Positions 10,628 through 46,930 of a stretch of 64,000 nucleotides of DNA are shown here, piece after piece (positions within the stretch are counted from its first letter, which is position 1; each line of letters starts with the position of its first letter). This stretch comes from Leuctra nigra (Eukaryota > Arthropoda > Insecta > Plecoptera > Leuctridae). The notes beneath the pieces are model-generated. The model made no database searches. It saw only the letters and a program-made list of their open reading frames with translations, and had not been told where the DNA came from. A program made the position numbers and the translations under genes. The stretch is taken from assembly GCA_934045905.1 (NCBI GenBank), contig OW203763.1, positions 24,169,108 to 24,233,107 of the forward strand. The letters run 5' to 3'.

Positions 10628-13600
10628 CTATCCTTCAACCTTTGACGTACCTACATAATAAATGAACTGTAGTTATGAAATATTACTAAATTCGAGCGTG
10701 AACAGCCATGTGCTCAGACACATGTGATTGACTTCTTCTCATTCTTCACACGTGACGTTCAGGAATAGAACCCACGTTCTCCGGACACGTGAAAACCATC
10801 TGTTGACACCTCAACAACATTCAATCCCGTTGCTAACTCGGCGCCTCCACCACATTCAAGCCAACCAAAAATATGTCCCAGACACCACAATTTCGAGCCC
10901 CAGTCGGCCTGGGGGTAAAGGGATGCTTTCGGGGGGGATGAAGTGGGGGTTGACATTCACGCCTCGAGAGTTTGCTCCACCCCCTTTTGGGGAATTTACT
11001 TTGATTTACGTCCAGTAAATCGTTAGCTAGAGAAGTTGAGCCCCGACTCCCGAGTTCGTGTCCCTTGCTGGCACTATCGCCTTACCGTTAGAGTCGTGTA
11101 GCACACTTTAGGACCTCGTCTTCTTCTACATTATGAGTCGTATTACTTACCTCAATACACGATCATTCAACCTCAATACAGGATCTCCGAACAAAATCTC
11201 ATTCTTGTTTCAAAAATTACAATTGAATTACATCCATCATTTTGGGATAAATGTGTCTTTAGAATCAAATCAATATCTAATTAAAATTAAATACGAGTTA
11301 TTATAAATTTAATGTTATTGGTCTGGAGAAGATTTTCTGCATCGTGGCACATTTCGGTCCAGCATGCTCCTAATCTCCTCTCTGGAATGATGTAGATGTA
11401 GCTGGGTACTGAGGCTTCCCAACTAATAAAACATGTCTCTTCATTGCCATAGCTTACCCTTCCATAAGTCCCATCAGCTTGTTGGAAACTTCTAATCTGA
11501 TTAGTTATCTGACTTGTGTGTAGCAAAGCGATGCAAACAGCGACCTCACTAGCTGCCCTTCGGCGCTGCACCAATCCAGCTTACCAGAACTATTTCAAAC
11601 TCTGACAATGGTAATTCATCACTTTTAAATGTATTTTACAATTTATTCATGAAAATATTTACGAATTGTATAGTGTGCTATGAACCTATTTGAATGAATA
11701 ATTTCTATAAAATGAGTCAGGCTGTATATTCCACTTCGGAGAAGCATTTTGGCTTATAAAATTGGAATGAATGAATCAACTGTAAAGCATATAATTTACA
11801 ATTTAATTTACATGTGTCATTTCGCCTGTGAAATGTCTAGACTCCTCTAATCAGTTTTCCACAAGTAAATCGAGTTCGCAGTGGTCTAAATCATTCTTTT
11901 ATTTCTATCAAGAGCCAACGAAGAACTGTCAGCGTGATTACTTGTGATGTTTTCTCAAGAGATCTGCTACAACATTCACTTATCTTCCAATGCACCACTT
12001 CCAATTCAAATCAATCAGAATAGAGTGAATTCTCTGAGGTCCCAAGGCAGTCTCCTGTTCAGTCGGAAGTCCTTCTTGCCATTCCAAGCGATGTTCCAGA
12101 ACAAATAGTGAAGGATTGCAAGGAAGGTGAGGAATTTTCGTTGTTTTAGTCCAACACTAATTTATTAAAATATCATTACGTATAGGCAATATATTCCTTG
12201 CTTACAAAATTGAACAGGTTGTAACAATTGATGTAAACATGGAAAAATAGATAATCAGAAAGATGACTAGAAATGCCACTGCCTTGACAATGAGTATATT
12301 TATGTCTAAGAAATGCAGAATGAATCTGACAGTATTCTCAGGTAGGTATAAGAAGTTTTAGAGACAGAGAGAAATTGAAAAAAATAGAATGTTTTAACAG
12401 CCTAGGCCTTTTTGAAATTCCCTGACTTTTCAAAAAACTATTTTGATAAGAGTAAAAGACAACATTCATCCCAAGGATCTTTTGCCTATGCCCACATGCT
12501 TCTAGTTGATTCGAAGAGTTGGAAGAGGATTGCTCCGTCCAACTTGGTGTAACGCAAATATGAAGCTGACTATCCTTAGAGAGCAGAGGAAAATGTGATT
12601 GAAGTGCACAACAGTTCACTCGTATTCTTTTATACTATATTTTCCAATAATTTATTGTTTCGAGTTCTCAACATGGAAAAGTACAAATATTGCAATACAA
12701 CCAAACCTCCGTTAGCATAACGATAACATGCAGTACAGCCGAGTGCACAAGTTTTGCTTCATTTTCTCTGCAATTCTCTCGAATGCAGATCTCTATTAGT
12801 TTGAGCTAATACTCTGCAAGTTGTGCATTCGACTGCATGGGGTCTCGACTTGGCCATCCAAATGTACCACTACTGCCTGATCTGTAAGGAGTAACACGTA
12901 TAAGAATGCGACATCCAGCGTCGGATCGCAGAACACAAGAAATCCTTGGGTTGAAATTGCCAGAGCTATTTGCGGTACCGGCTCTATTACACAATATTAG
13001 AATTATGATGTGTCTCTACCGTCAGCTTCGAACAAAGCCATTTGTCACAAAAATTACGCTAAAATAAATTACTGTTTTTCAACTGACTAGTTATTTTTTT
13101 TATACACTTAACAATATAAACACAAGAAATCAAATGGGATAGAATTTGGCCATTCTAGTTAGAACAACCTTTCCAGCTTTCCGCCTAGCTTTTGAAAACG
13201 ATATTATTTCCCTTCATACCAATTCCCATCAATCATATTGCCGTTTCCCAATCCTTGAAACTGAAAAGAGAACCAAAGTCCAACCCATTATTCAGTGTTC
13301 GAATAAGTTACACAATAAATTACAGCAAAACACAAAGACAACTAAATTCAAAGCACTAAAGTCCTAATGTACTGATTTACCCGCTGCACTCATCAGTCGG
13401 GCTAGAAGAGAAGTAATAGACTCAAAAACTAGAAATATGGCTTCTGCATGACACTCGGAATGCCTTCTGTACTACTATCCATATAATAACCTACGACTAG
13501 ATGAAAAATCATTTAAGTAGTGAATTCATTTCATTGGATAAATACAACCCATCAAATACAAACACCTAAATGCAATGTGACACTAGACAGAAGCAATAAG

Positions 13601-16392
13601 TCAAGCACGCATATGATGCATGCATGCATATCAAGCGACAGCCACTTTTGCGACTACGAGTCTCAGATGTTAGACTCGTCGCAAAGTAGCAGCAGCAGCT
13701 TCCAATCCCAGTCCTTTAGCTAGGACTGGGAGCAGAAAGAATTCATTACAGTACTTAAACAGACCAAACTCACTTTTTGTTTCAAAAATGTATGTTTATA
13801 ATAAAGTACTTGTGCTTTAAGCATACCGACCATCCCACAGACGCACTAGAATAATGAAATAGTCAATGAGAAAAAGGACTACTATACACTAAGAAGGTAC
13901 GGGTGTAATTTTTGGGGAGCCAATATATGAGTGGAGGGGGGGGGGGCTATGTATATATCATACATATATAACCAGAATGGCCGCTCACAAACAAATTAAC
14001 AAAATCTACGGCACAAAATACTAAATGAGATTCATGAAAAATTTACACCTATCGTTACTGGAGTGAGCCAGGGCATTAAAATATAGGAAATGTGATGCAT
14101 TGTGCAATGAGATAAAAGTCAGTCCGAGACATATAGACTTTCTATATGCTCAGTGATCAATGCATCCATGTCTTCATCACTTGCTCTATCAGCTACTCTT
14201 AAGAACCGTCATAAGTTATTGCATCAATTACAGTTTGTGAGGTACTGTACTCCAGAAACCCCATGTCTCTCTATAAAAGTTTATAATATGGAATGCTTAG
14301 TCACAAAATATTATGTTTGTCAGTCCTACACTGGAGCCAATAGAATTAGCTCCGTACTGGCAGTCCCAGCATGTGTGATGTGTGTTTTAGTGTTTGTGTT
14401 CGTGTCGTGTGTTGGTGTGTTTCTGTGTTTTCCAGTGTCGATTGTGTTTCTGTGTGATTTTTTTTGTGTATGTGTAATTTTTGTGTAAGCAGCCTGGCCT
14501 TAAAGCCGACCGACTTCATCATTTATCAATAGAGAGATGAATAATTCTATTAATTAATATAATATCAATCAATAAATAAGTTAGTAACTTACAAAGTACA
14601 ACCTAGAGCTACACCACACAAAGAGAAGTTTCTAAGAGAAAATCAGCAAGCGCCTTCAAATGCAGTCCTCAGTTGCATGATAAATAGATTGATTGATCAT
14701 TGTTTAACATACAATTAGCATTGAAAACGACGCGGGAGGTAGCAACACCCAGACTCTATATAAGAATACTAAACATCTTGAAGAATGGTTACTTTGATTT
14801 TCTAAGTATATTTTGTTAATTTCTATTAGGCCAGTTCAGAGTCATGCTCCACCGGTGCTCACGCGGCGTCCATTTTGTTTTCGCCGTCAACATGGCTGGC
14901 AAGTTGCCGCCATTTTGTCTTATCAATCGCATTATATACTGTATTAGTACTGTATTTGTGCATGCAGCTAGCGATTCTGCTGGTTTTCAGACATATCTCA
15001 ATCCTACTCATGTCACGACACAATTCAGACTGCAATTTGACTGGTCTTGCCACTAGATTTTAAAAGATAATCTTTATAATTATAATATGAATTATAATAA
15101 GAATCGGAATAATATACATAAATCGAAGTAAGAGTATTTTGAATGTATATGATCAAGCAAATCACTATTATCAAGAACGAACGAGGGAAATTCTCAGTTA
15201 GATAGATAGATAGATTGATAGGTTCATATATCGATCACAATCTTGATAAATGCAGAAGCAGTTTGAAAACTAGTATCCACAACCCAACATATAGGTAGGT
15301 ACTTGATTCTTCGTTCCCTTTAAGAATCACTCGTATAGAGTTGACGAAACACTCACTTCTTGGGTCGGCAGTAATCACTGTCCGCATGGAAAATGCTCTC
15401 TGTACAATTTTGTTTTATAAAGAATTTAACAGATGTATGCACCATTATTTGGAGTATCATACAATATAATCCATTTCTTTAGTCTAGGGTGGTATCGCAA
15501 ACTCTAAGGGTCAAAAATGCTTTGGCTCAAAAAACCAAGAGCAATCATCACGCGATTCCCATGGTTCTCTTTGGAAATGTAACAGCTGCAACTATAGAAT
15601 AGATTTCACATGATAAGCAATGATATTGGCATAACTATATTATAATATAAAGGGCCAATCCGTGAAATATGATTCAGGAATGTTCACAAGTAACACTAAA
15701 TGTACAGCTTTCTTCGTTGATTTATGAAGGGGTAAATAACACTGAAAAAGTGCATCGAGTTGTCTTGAATGAACTTGATCAATAATCTACTCATTGTAGT
15801 TTAAACTCTTATCCTCAACAGCATGATAAAGTTTTTTTTTATCAAAAAGGTTTCCTATCTCTTTCCTAATCTCAGGCAAAGTATAATATATACACATTTC
15901 TTTATGTTTATCGTTATATTTGTGTCCATGAAAGATAAAGTCCATCAAAATTTTGTATTCAAAAACTCTCGCGATCTTGCAGAGTTCTGAACCTTCCACT
16001 ACGAGCAGGGCGCGATGTGTTGTGTGGCGTGCGAGGGTACGGGCCCCGCCGGGCCCTCGCGCGGGCCCCCACATGGGCATTGGAAGAGAGAGACTGGGGG
16101 CCCGCGCGCACCCACACACGGAACACAAACGCGAAACCGAGCTCAGATACTTCCTAGCGAAAAGGGTAACTAATCTGATACTATTAGAAACGTTAAAAAG
16201 GCGAACAGATACAAAGTCTCGTTCGTTGGATATTATTTAAATTTCAGAATATTTTTTCGCGTCTTCATTTAAAACCTTTTTTTGCCCACTAGGAATGCAT
16301 TTGTTAAATTTGATAAGTGTTCTTACAAAAATAAATTTCTTTCGTGGAAGTTGACGTCTCGAGTTGGGCAGCATATTTGATAGGTTACCTGA
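10628..16392. other. Intergenic or distal 3'-UTR sequence with no recognised gene
   Basis: This 5.8-kb stretch has only short ORFs without domains. It contains a stem-loop TCCCAGTCCT/AGGACTGGGA near 13707-13731, an 11-G run at 13936-13946, a TG-rich low-complexity tract at 14376-14488 and a GC-rich block at 16000-16115. AATAAA on the minus strand near 12160 and 12650 could be distal poly(A) sites of the ELAV-like gene, but nothing proves it. Confidence 0.5.
14376..14488 (+). repeat. TG-rich low-complexity tract
   Basis: Imperfect TGTGT/TTTGTG repeats read CA-rich on the minus strand. A short plus-strand ORF over it (14153-14488) ends in Val/Cys/Phe repeats and is an artefact of this composition. 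Confidence 0.7.
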
Positions 16393-16394
16393 TT

Positions 16395-17953
16395 TATTTT
16401 CATTATTTATATCATTAAGTTATAAAGTTATTTATTTAATTATTATGTATTATTGTTCTGTGCAAGTCTGTGTTGGTTCCCCAAAATCTTTGAAACAAAC
16501 GGAAATGATGCTTCTGTCGATGATTCACTCGGCGTTCTCTACGATAACCAGAATAGAAATAATAATTAATAAGAAATCATAATGAAAATAACTAATCAAC
16601 TAATAAGAGGAGACGTAATAAGGGACTAATCAAGCTGAAACAAATACTGGGATCAAGATCTCGCCTAGGACAAGCGACTGGATCCGTCAAACAATAAATG
16701 GAGTCATGTACGATAGTTAGTGGCAGGTCTAGAGGCTATAGGGTAGAAACAAGTCAGAAACAAAATGAAAGAAACAAAAAGTGGCACAGAAAATTAGAAG
16801 TTTAATCGTCTGGACAGTTCAAACCATAAATCATTATTGATAAGTAGTCTAAGTAGTAAGTTACATAAATTATGTCAACATAAGACAATTCTTGGTTGCC
16901 TTTGAGGTGAAACAAAATGAAAATGCAAAATTGTCAACCAAAGTGAAAACATTTAAGATTAGTGCCGATCCTTACACCAATGTGGCACAACCTTCTCAAT
17001 TAAAAATCATATGATAATAGTCACTGTAAAACACATAATTCTATTATGTTGTCATAAGAAAAAAATCAAAAAAACAGTAAGTACTTTCAATTTGCAACTC
17101 AATGCCTGAATCATCTTAGTGCAAGAAAGAAACAAATCATATTTCGAAACTATTAATATAAAGTAGGTATTAAAAAAAATATACTGCACCTTCGTAAAGG
17201 TCTAAAACCTACACAAACTGATGAATTATATAGCTAAAGCTGCTGTAGCTAAAAACCAAGTAAAAGAACTGAGATGAAAAGTAACTGGTTCTCTCGCGAT
17301 GCTACGTTCTGCCGCAACGTAGAGAAATACTGACTCTAACTGACTTGACTCAGTTTCTTTGGCATGTGTGTGGTGACTAGGAAGTAACTAGTGTCCAACT
17401 ATATGAAGGCAAAGTCAGTTCGACTTATCCCCCCCTCCCCCCTTACAGACAACTATGGCAACATTACACTGACTAGGTACACAAAACAATGGCAACAAAA
17501 TAATTAAGAATGAATACTTTTTTAGATTTTGAGGATTCCATTATTCGGGAATAGAAGGTGACATTGTAAAACTGCCACAAATAGATTTACCCATTGAGTA
17601 TCTTTAGGAAACACATGACTTGCACTGTTGACTAGCTCAGTTTTTGGTTGTACGATTCCAAGTTACATCCACGTGTATAAGATACTGATCAAGTACCTCA
17701 CACACCTGACAAGATAAATCTAGCTTAACTGTAGGAGAAGATTGCACTTGCCTCGTGTAGAAGAGTTGCAGTAGCAATGAGAGAAGTTGTCTGATGGTTA
17801 CATAGCCGGTTCAAGTGACCAGCCGGTTTGGGAGGAGAGGAGGAGGCAAGTGCACTCTTCAATATTCAATTTGTCTGACTAGCAAGGTCGCAGGACATTT
17901 CACGCACGTGCCAACTTGGCGGCGGTTTGAGAACACAGTTTTTCGACAACATT
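16395..17953 (-). other. Putative 3'-UTR of the ELAV-like gene
   Basis: No coding sequence is visible below the stop codon. Reading away from the stop on the minus strand, the first poly(A)-like hexamer is ATTAAA at 16806-16801. The first canonical AATAAA is at 16436-16431, followed by another at 16398-16393. The UTR is therefore at least about 1.15 kb and probably about 1.5 kb if these are used. ELAV-family genes in flies have long, neuron-extended 3'-UTRs, so distal sites further left are possible. Ends are inferred. Confidence 0.5.
16431..16436 (-). terminator. Candidate poly(A) signal AATAAA for the ELAV-like gene
   Basis: This is the first canonical AATAAA on the minus strand after the stop codon, about 1.5 kb downstream. 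A second copy lies at 16393-16398. A weaker ATTAAA lies earlier at 16801-16806. Confidence 0.4.
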
Positions 17954-40679
<22,726 letters not shown>

Positions 40680-40680
<1 letters not shown>

Positions 40681-41560
40681 TAACTGGAATCGCAAGCAAA
40701 CTATCGTCGGCAGTGCGGCAGCGTGACAGCGTGGTTCTGTCGCCACCGCTCTTTCAAAACAGACAACACCGGCAAATATGATCAACCGAGAACACGTTGC
40801 AAGCCAACTGCCAACTTCTGTCGAGTTGGCTCACACATGGACTCCACAATTCCTACCTAAGACAGTCGTCAGGCAGGGGTCTCTCGGCGCGTCGACACGG
40901 GGTAACCTTGTCACTACACTAGTTCGCACCAGAATATTTGATAACTTCTCTATTGATACGGTATGTGTTCAGAGAATACTAGCCACTAAATACGTAAAGC
41001 ACCCCCGTCGTCAGTAGTGCCCGGTTGCGACTAAGCCCGGGAGCCGAAGTGCGCCAAGCTACACCCAGGTGTTCGAAGTCTTCGCCGGTTCGCGCGCCTC
41101 TCGCTTCCCCTCCTACCCCTGCGACGCCGCTAACGCCGCCCCACCACCATCCCCCTCTCAGCCAAAGCGACGCCTTGGCCAGGCTCGTCGACATGGCTCG
41201 TGCCCATTTCAGTGAGGGACGGCCCCCAAACGTCCGTGTACACCATAGCACGCGAACGTGTACACGTCTCGGTCACCAATGTAGCGGCACCCCGCGCTCG
41301 GGGTACGAACCAGAGACCCCGCGAGTGGTGGTCCTCATACCCCCCCAGTTGGTATACCCCTGAGCTGGGGTCCCCCCGCCGACGCCGCTGCGTGAAACGA
41401 CGGCGGCGGCCATGATGGTTTTGCTCTCGCCCCTCCAAAGCGTCGATTTCTCTACGTCAGGTTGCGCTGGTGACGCCGGGACGTGTATTATGGCGGTCCG
41501 ATTGAAAAACGCGGGGCCTGCGCGTGCACGTGGTACGGTGGTAGCCGCTTCGAACATCGT
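40680..41560. promoter_or_regulatory. CpG-rich block, candidate promoter or 5' exon
   Basis: GC and CpG rise sharply between 41020 and 41530. Overlapping chance ORFs occur on both strands, including a 162-residue minus-strand frame (41273-41761) with no recognisable domain. It lies 2.4-2.9 kb upstream of the first coding exon. Confidence 0.35.
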
Positions 41561-42802
41561 AACGTGAGACAGACTTGGAAACAGTTTCCACTTGGTTACC
41601 TCATGTTTGCCGACATAACAATACCAGGAAATCACCATCAGATTACAAGAAATCATTAGGAAATTCCTCTGATATGAAAGAATGCGGCTACGACAAAACA
41701 ACCGAGCTGTTGAGTTGATGAATGGAAATATAATAATCAATAAGTCTGTTTGATACAACACCTGATATTTGAGCTAATTAGCACAGCCAACACAACTAAA
41801 TGACCTCAACAAAAAGAAATAATTGAGGAAATAAGACTCCTGTTTGCCAGAAATAAATTAGAGCCGCGACTTTAGTCCACATTCATCAACCTACCTCAAT
41901 GAGGAGTAGAGGCCGTCTTCAAAACTATGCATTATTAACGAGCAGAGCCGCTGAGCTCACTTCAATATGTAAGGCTCACAAGACCTGTTGTGTAAAAAAT
42001 AATTCCCGTCAAATGGAATTTAATATCAAAAGGTTATTTCGCAGTGATTTATGTAATGACCACAATTAAGCGACACCTTTGTTCTAAAAATGGCGCATTA
42101 AAAAGCTACCTTTGATATCTAGAGGTAAGAATTTAGAGGCAAAGAAACCATCAAATAGATGAGAAATTAAATATAAATATTTTCTTTTGATGTGAGAAGC
42201 GCTCCATTTTCTTAATAATTAATCCCCTATCAAATAGAAAGTATAACCATAAAATAGCTGTCACATTAATTTGTTTGTGCCTTCATTATCTTTGAAACTT
42301 AATTCCCAATTAAATAGAAGTAATTTTGCAGTCGATTCTCCGGTTATTTCTCAACAAGTCCCAGCATGGCTATGAATCCCCAGAAGCTAGCAATGAATGA
42401 ATACTGTTGCATGCAGTTTATGTTTGAGCTCGTAAAAACCAGCGAATATCGCCGATCTAGTACTTCCGAATTGTTTTATGAAAATACTACGGACTATTAC
42501 TCATGGGAAACCTAGAGAAGGTTGATCTATTATTCAGTGCCTTTCAAGAAGAAACGACTTGTGACAAGAGTCGCGTTCAGAATCGAACTCGGACCCTTAT
42601 TCTGCAACTGTTGTCGTTTGACTTTTCACGTGAAAACCACTCATACACGGCCATAAGAAAAACACATAGTGAAACGATTACCATGAAGAATGGCTTGTAG
42701 ACTCGGACTCGGGGCCAGATCTTGTCTTTCATTACAAGTGAAAACGGATACATAATAGGGGTTGTGAGATCGAGAGCCCATTCCCCACACAACACAATGG
42801 CT
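41561..42802. other. AT-rich non-coding stretch
   Basis: I see no gene or clear repeat here. Confidence 0.55.
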
Positions 42803-43293
42803 ATCTTAATCAGGGCGGTATTATCCATAAGGCAGCCTAGGCAGTCTGCCTAGGACCTACGAAGCGTTTGGGGCCTACGAAAGTGCCAGAAAATTGATTT
42901 CAAAGTGTCAAAAAACAAAAAAAATGCCCTGCGGGGCAGATATGAACATGTCTCTCACCACCCTAAAGTGCCACATTTAAAAAATATTGAATATTTCAAT
43001 AAAATACACCGCATAACGTCTCAAAATTGATTTCAAAGTGTCCAAAAACCAAAAACCGCTTGACCCGTCAAATATTGTTTTCCTTGCCTTGCCCCCACCT
43101 GGCAGAAATCCTGCGGTTGCCCATGCCTATAGTTTTCTTTGAGCAATACACTAAAGATCATTGATCGTCTCCCCACTTATTATTTTACAAATTAAACACT
43201 GGAAAAATTAAAATGTTTCGGACAGGGGGGGGGGGGGCTTCGAAAAAAGTACTGCCTAGGGCCTACGAAGGTCCTGACGGCCCTGATCTTAAT
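42803..43293. mobile_element. hAT-family MITE with 8-bp target duplication
   Basis: The element is 42811-43285 (475 bp). Its ends are CAGGGCGGT and ACGGCCCTG. ATCTTAAT flanks both sides (42803-42810 and 43286-43293). TGCCTAGG(A/G)CCTACGAAG occurs near both ends in the same orientation. A 13-G run at 43225-43237 lies inside. There is no transposase. Confidence 0.9.
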
Positions 43294-43441
43294 TCTTCAA
43301 TCTTCTGGACAGTCCCAATAATTCTTACCCTATTCGTCCATTCCAAACCTCTACGGCATAACAGTGCGTCGTTAAAGGCACGCCGTCTTGAACGGGTGCG
43401 TCGAACCTAGCGGCGTTACCTGAGACGGAACTCCCGCTCTA

Positions 43442-43472
<31 letters not shown>

Positions 43473-44510
43473 CGTCGGCAGGAGAAAGAGAGCAGTGTGT
43501 CACGCTCGTTTGTTTATGTACTCGCACAGCGCCGTGGTTCTAAGAGTGGCCTTCGATTATGAAGGACGTGGCATTGATTTCCACCCAGGTGTGCGGCGTG
43601 GAGGTGCAAGGGAGACGGAACATGTGGGACTGGCGAGGTGGAAGAGGGACGTCTAGACGTTATATCCCTCCCGTATATATACTCAGCAGGTCTAAAATAA
43701 GACTTTTAAAGCCTCTCTTATCAAACCACATGACATTTCTTAAAGTTCGCCATCAGATACATCAACTTGTGCTAAATCGATACGTGCCATAAAAGCCGCG
43801 ACTCGAATCATATTTCGGCGAATGTCCAATTGAAAAAGTAATCATCTTTTAAGTAGGTATTTAATGTAATTCCCAAAGAGCATTAAATTTATGAAAATGG
43901 AAAAAAGCATAATTGGGAGTGTAATCTAAATAATTTATTTTTGATTTATAATGTATATTTGAGATAAATTGTGTTTTTCTGTGATTTGTATCTCGGCCAA
44001 TGAGAGCAGATAATTCGTTGCAATGACATAACTAATGAGGTGATATTGGCAGTAAAGTTCATTCACGATTAGAATAGCAAGCCGTAATGGCGGCGTGTAC
44101 TACCGTAGTCAAGTGAACATATTCCTAAACATGTAAATATCAATATAATAATAAAAAATGTGTATAATACGGCTGTAGATAAAAATAAATCAATTTATTG
44201 AATTTTTATAATATTTACTACTATTAAAAACTGTGTATTTGACATAATTTATACAATTTCAATAATACAAAGAAGAAAGTCTTGCCATTGACAGGGCAGT
44301 GTTCAAGTGACTGACCAATGAACGACGTGATCGACTAAAACGTCAGTGATATTCTTATCGTGAACGAACTTTAAGAATGCTGTGGTCACGTGGTCAATTT
44401 TCACAGAGATTTGAAATCGGAGTGACGAAGAGACAATATCCCGTGTAAACAGCAACAAGACTGCAATAGTCTTGTCATCGGATTCAAACTGTGGCGACAT
44501 CAGGCAACGT
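43294..44510. other. Non-coding stretch
   Basis: A long (GA)n microsatellite lies at 43441-43469. Otherwise I see nothing beyond AT-rich sequence. Confidence 0.6.
43441..43469 (+). repeat. (GA)n microsatellite
   Basis: About 14 GA dinucleotides. Such tracts are GAGA-factor-type sites in insect promoters, but here it may be only a microsatellite. Confidence 0.9.
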
Positions 44511-44620
44511 TTAGACGCGACGACAAAAAGTCGCCCAATGCGATCAAAAGTGGCGTCACTAAGGCGCTGTACGTGAGGACTTGATGCGTGCGACGTTTTG
44601 TCGCAGCGTCGCGCGTCTCA
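44511..44620. repeat. CpG-rich imperfect inverted repeat
   Basis: TAGACGCGACGACAAAAAGT is loosely complemented by GCGACGTTTTGTCGCAGCGT plus CGCGCGTCT. It is a possible MITE. Confidence 0.45.
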
Positions 44621-46150
44621 AAGTCGCCTCGTGTTCGATTTGAACTTGTTACAGAGAGCACAACTTCTGTGCAGCTAATATCAGGATCGAAGGGTGGTTT
44701 CGAGGAGGGGAGGGAGAACTGGCCCGATCAACTAGCCTATAACGCCCGGTGTCAAGCCCGAGCAGATGATGTTTCTACCCCGCTACACACGGGATCAACG
44801 ACCTCCACGGACCAAGGATGCCCACTGCCGATTGTTATGATTCCTCGAATACACATTATCGCGGCAATTATGCAAAATAAAAAAAAAATATGCATGCTAT
44901 TATTAGAACATAAAAAAGTTGACATAATTCTGGCACGCGACCCTTCCACCGACAGCTGAAAGGGTTACGCGCTCTGGTCAAAGGGTTACTGAATGTGAGG
45001 GTCGAAGACCGGTTAGATTCGGCCCAACAGCTGGAAGGACCACGCGACGACCTCGGGAACAAAGAAGAGGGTGGTTTCCCCGTGCTGTTAAAATGCCTCC
45101 CCCCCCCCTTCCCACCACCCCTCGTGACACACGCCAAGACCATGCCACGTGCTCAGCCTCTCTCGCTGGCAGAGATATTGCAACCTCGCCAGCGACACTT
45201 GACGACATCGCATCAATGCCTGGCACCTCGGTTGCAAGTACTCTCTAGAGCCACGCAGGGCGACGTATACGGTATAGCGCGGGCTGCGATCGATGACGAT
45301 CAGCCTATAAAATGATGTTAATCCTTATTAGTCAATGTCCACTGACGCATCCGATGACGCCATGCCATGTTTCAGTGAAAACAAGAGAAAATCGATAACA
45401 CTATAGAAGACCCACGCTCTTTACTCTTTATTTCGCTCGTTTTTCTATACGTACAAGTAACGTGGGATGTGTAAGAGATATCGATAATGTCCTGAATGTC
45501 CTCAAGGACTTGGCCAGGATATGACAAGTGATCGGTGACTCACGTGCAGGCTCGAATGAGTGGACCGAGGGGTGAATTTGACAAAGCAAAGTACACACAC
45601 TCGAAAATGGCCTTCTAGGACACTTTAACTAGTTCTATGCATTACGGCATTACTTAGGTAGGACCTAGATGGATTTTAATACTTTTTACAACAGTTTGTA
45701 AAATGGGAAACCGCTTCGAAGTCAATGACCTTGACGAGGCTGTAAAGTTTCATGTCACTCTCTTGACATTTATTTTTATTTAAATGAGGGTTGTACTCGA
45801 CGTCGTGTCTAATATAAATCGATTTTTCGAGCAGTAGTTTAAATATATTATAATTATAGATCGTGCAACGTGCGTTCCTATCTATTAGAAGAAACAATTA
45901 GCTGTCAAATTTATTTTAATATCAACTACCTGCTGTATGACGCTGGGATAATTCCTAGGATTAAATTAATACTTAAATACGTGCAAAACAAAAAGCAAAT
46001 ATCAGGAAAACGTGCTCGCATTGAATGAAAAAAATTGAATAAACATAACTAAGTAAGAACGTAAATTAGAGGAAAAATAAATAATTAAAATATAAAACAC
46101 CTACCAATTTGAAGAAAATTAGGTGATGTTGGGTCAGTTAGAAAACGCAG
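44621..46150. other. CpG-richer then AT-rich non-coding sequence
   Basis: 44621-45300 is GC-richer with chance ORFs on both strands. 45300-46150 is AT-rich. No gene is recognised. Confidence 0.5.
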
Positions 46151-46930
46151 AATCTAACCAGACCGAAACAGATGAAAAACGGAAGTAAAACGGCAACGAA
46201 ATCTGCGACGAACCTCTACAAACGGAACACAAGTTGCAGTCAGACAGTGCGGGAACTAAATGACAGCGTTGTACGGTGGCAACCAACCAAATTCAACCGC
46301 TCCGGCTCCCCACTCCACAACCCTCCGGTCCACAATCGTTCCGTTCGCCACCTCCACCCCAGACAGAACACCACATCCGATCTTCCGTCAACACCTGTCA
46401 TTGACAGCGCGTCCACGTGCGACCACTGTCATGCCGTGATCCGCGGGCAAAACACACCTTCGCGGCGGACTATTTCGCGCCGCGCAAGCCGCCACGAGGG
46501 GGTTGCGGAGTGACGAGGCCGAAGAGCGGGTTGTTCAAAGTGCGATCGATCGTCGTTTCGTGATAGGTACTATGCGAGCGAGCGCGACACAAGTTGAAAA
46601 CAAAATCGTCGTCGACGATAATATCTACCCGTGATAACAACGAGGGTAGTGGGGAGAGAAGGGAGGTTAAAAAGACATACACAAAGCAGAGAGAGAAAAA
46701 AATCAAATATTATATACATATATATAGAGCGCGATCTAAAACACGGAGCGCGCGATTTTGATTCGGTGTCTGACTACACGTGGTCGTTGGATGGCGTGGA
46801 CATGTAACACGGAGCTGGTAGAGTCGACGCTGTTTGGGGAGATCCTCACGGGTCCAAACTCGCTGGAAGCTGGGGACACGGAGCGGCGATTCATCGCATG
46901 GATTCAGGTGGGGATTAAAAACAAAGCAAA
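46150..46930. promoter_or_regulatory. CpG-rich block, candidate promoter
   Basis: CpG density peaks near 46430-46510, next to an AT-rich TATATACATATATATAGAGC stretch at about 46710-46730. There is no recognisable coding frame. It could be the start of a 5' exon on either strand. Confidence 0.3.

Noticed and set aside
11287..11574. 95-residue minus-strand ORF containing QIRSFQQADGTYGRVSYG
   Set aside because: It looks slightly protein-like, but I could not match it to a family or find splice partners, so I did not call it a gene or fossil.
14153..14488. 111-residue ORF with a hydrophobic Val/Cys/Phe tail
   Set aside because: The tail comes from TG-rich low-complexity DNA; it is not a membrane protein gene.
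41273..41761. 162-residue minus-strand ORF upstream of the ELAV-like gene
   Set aside because: It crosses the boundary from AT-rich to GC-rich sequence, has no domain, and overlaps equally long ORFs on the other strand.
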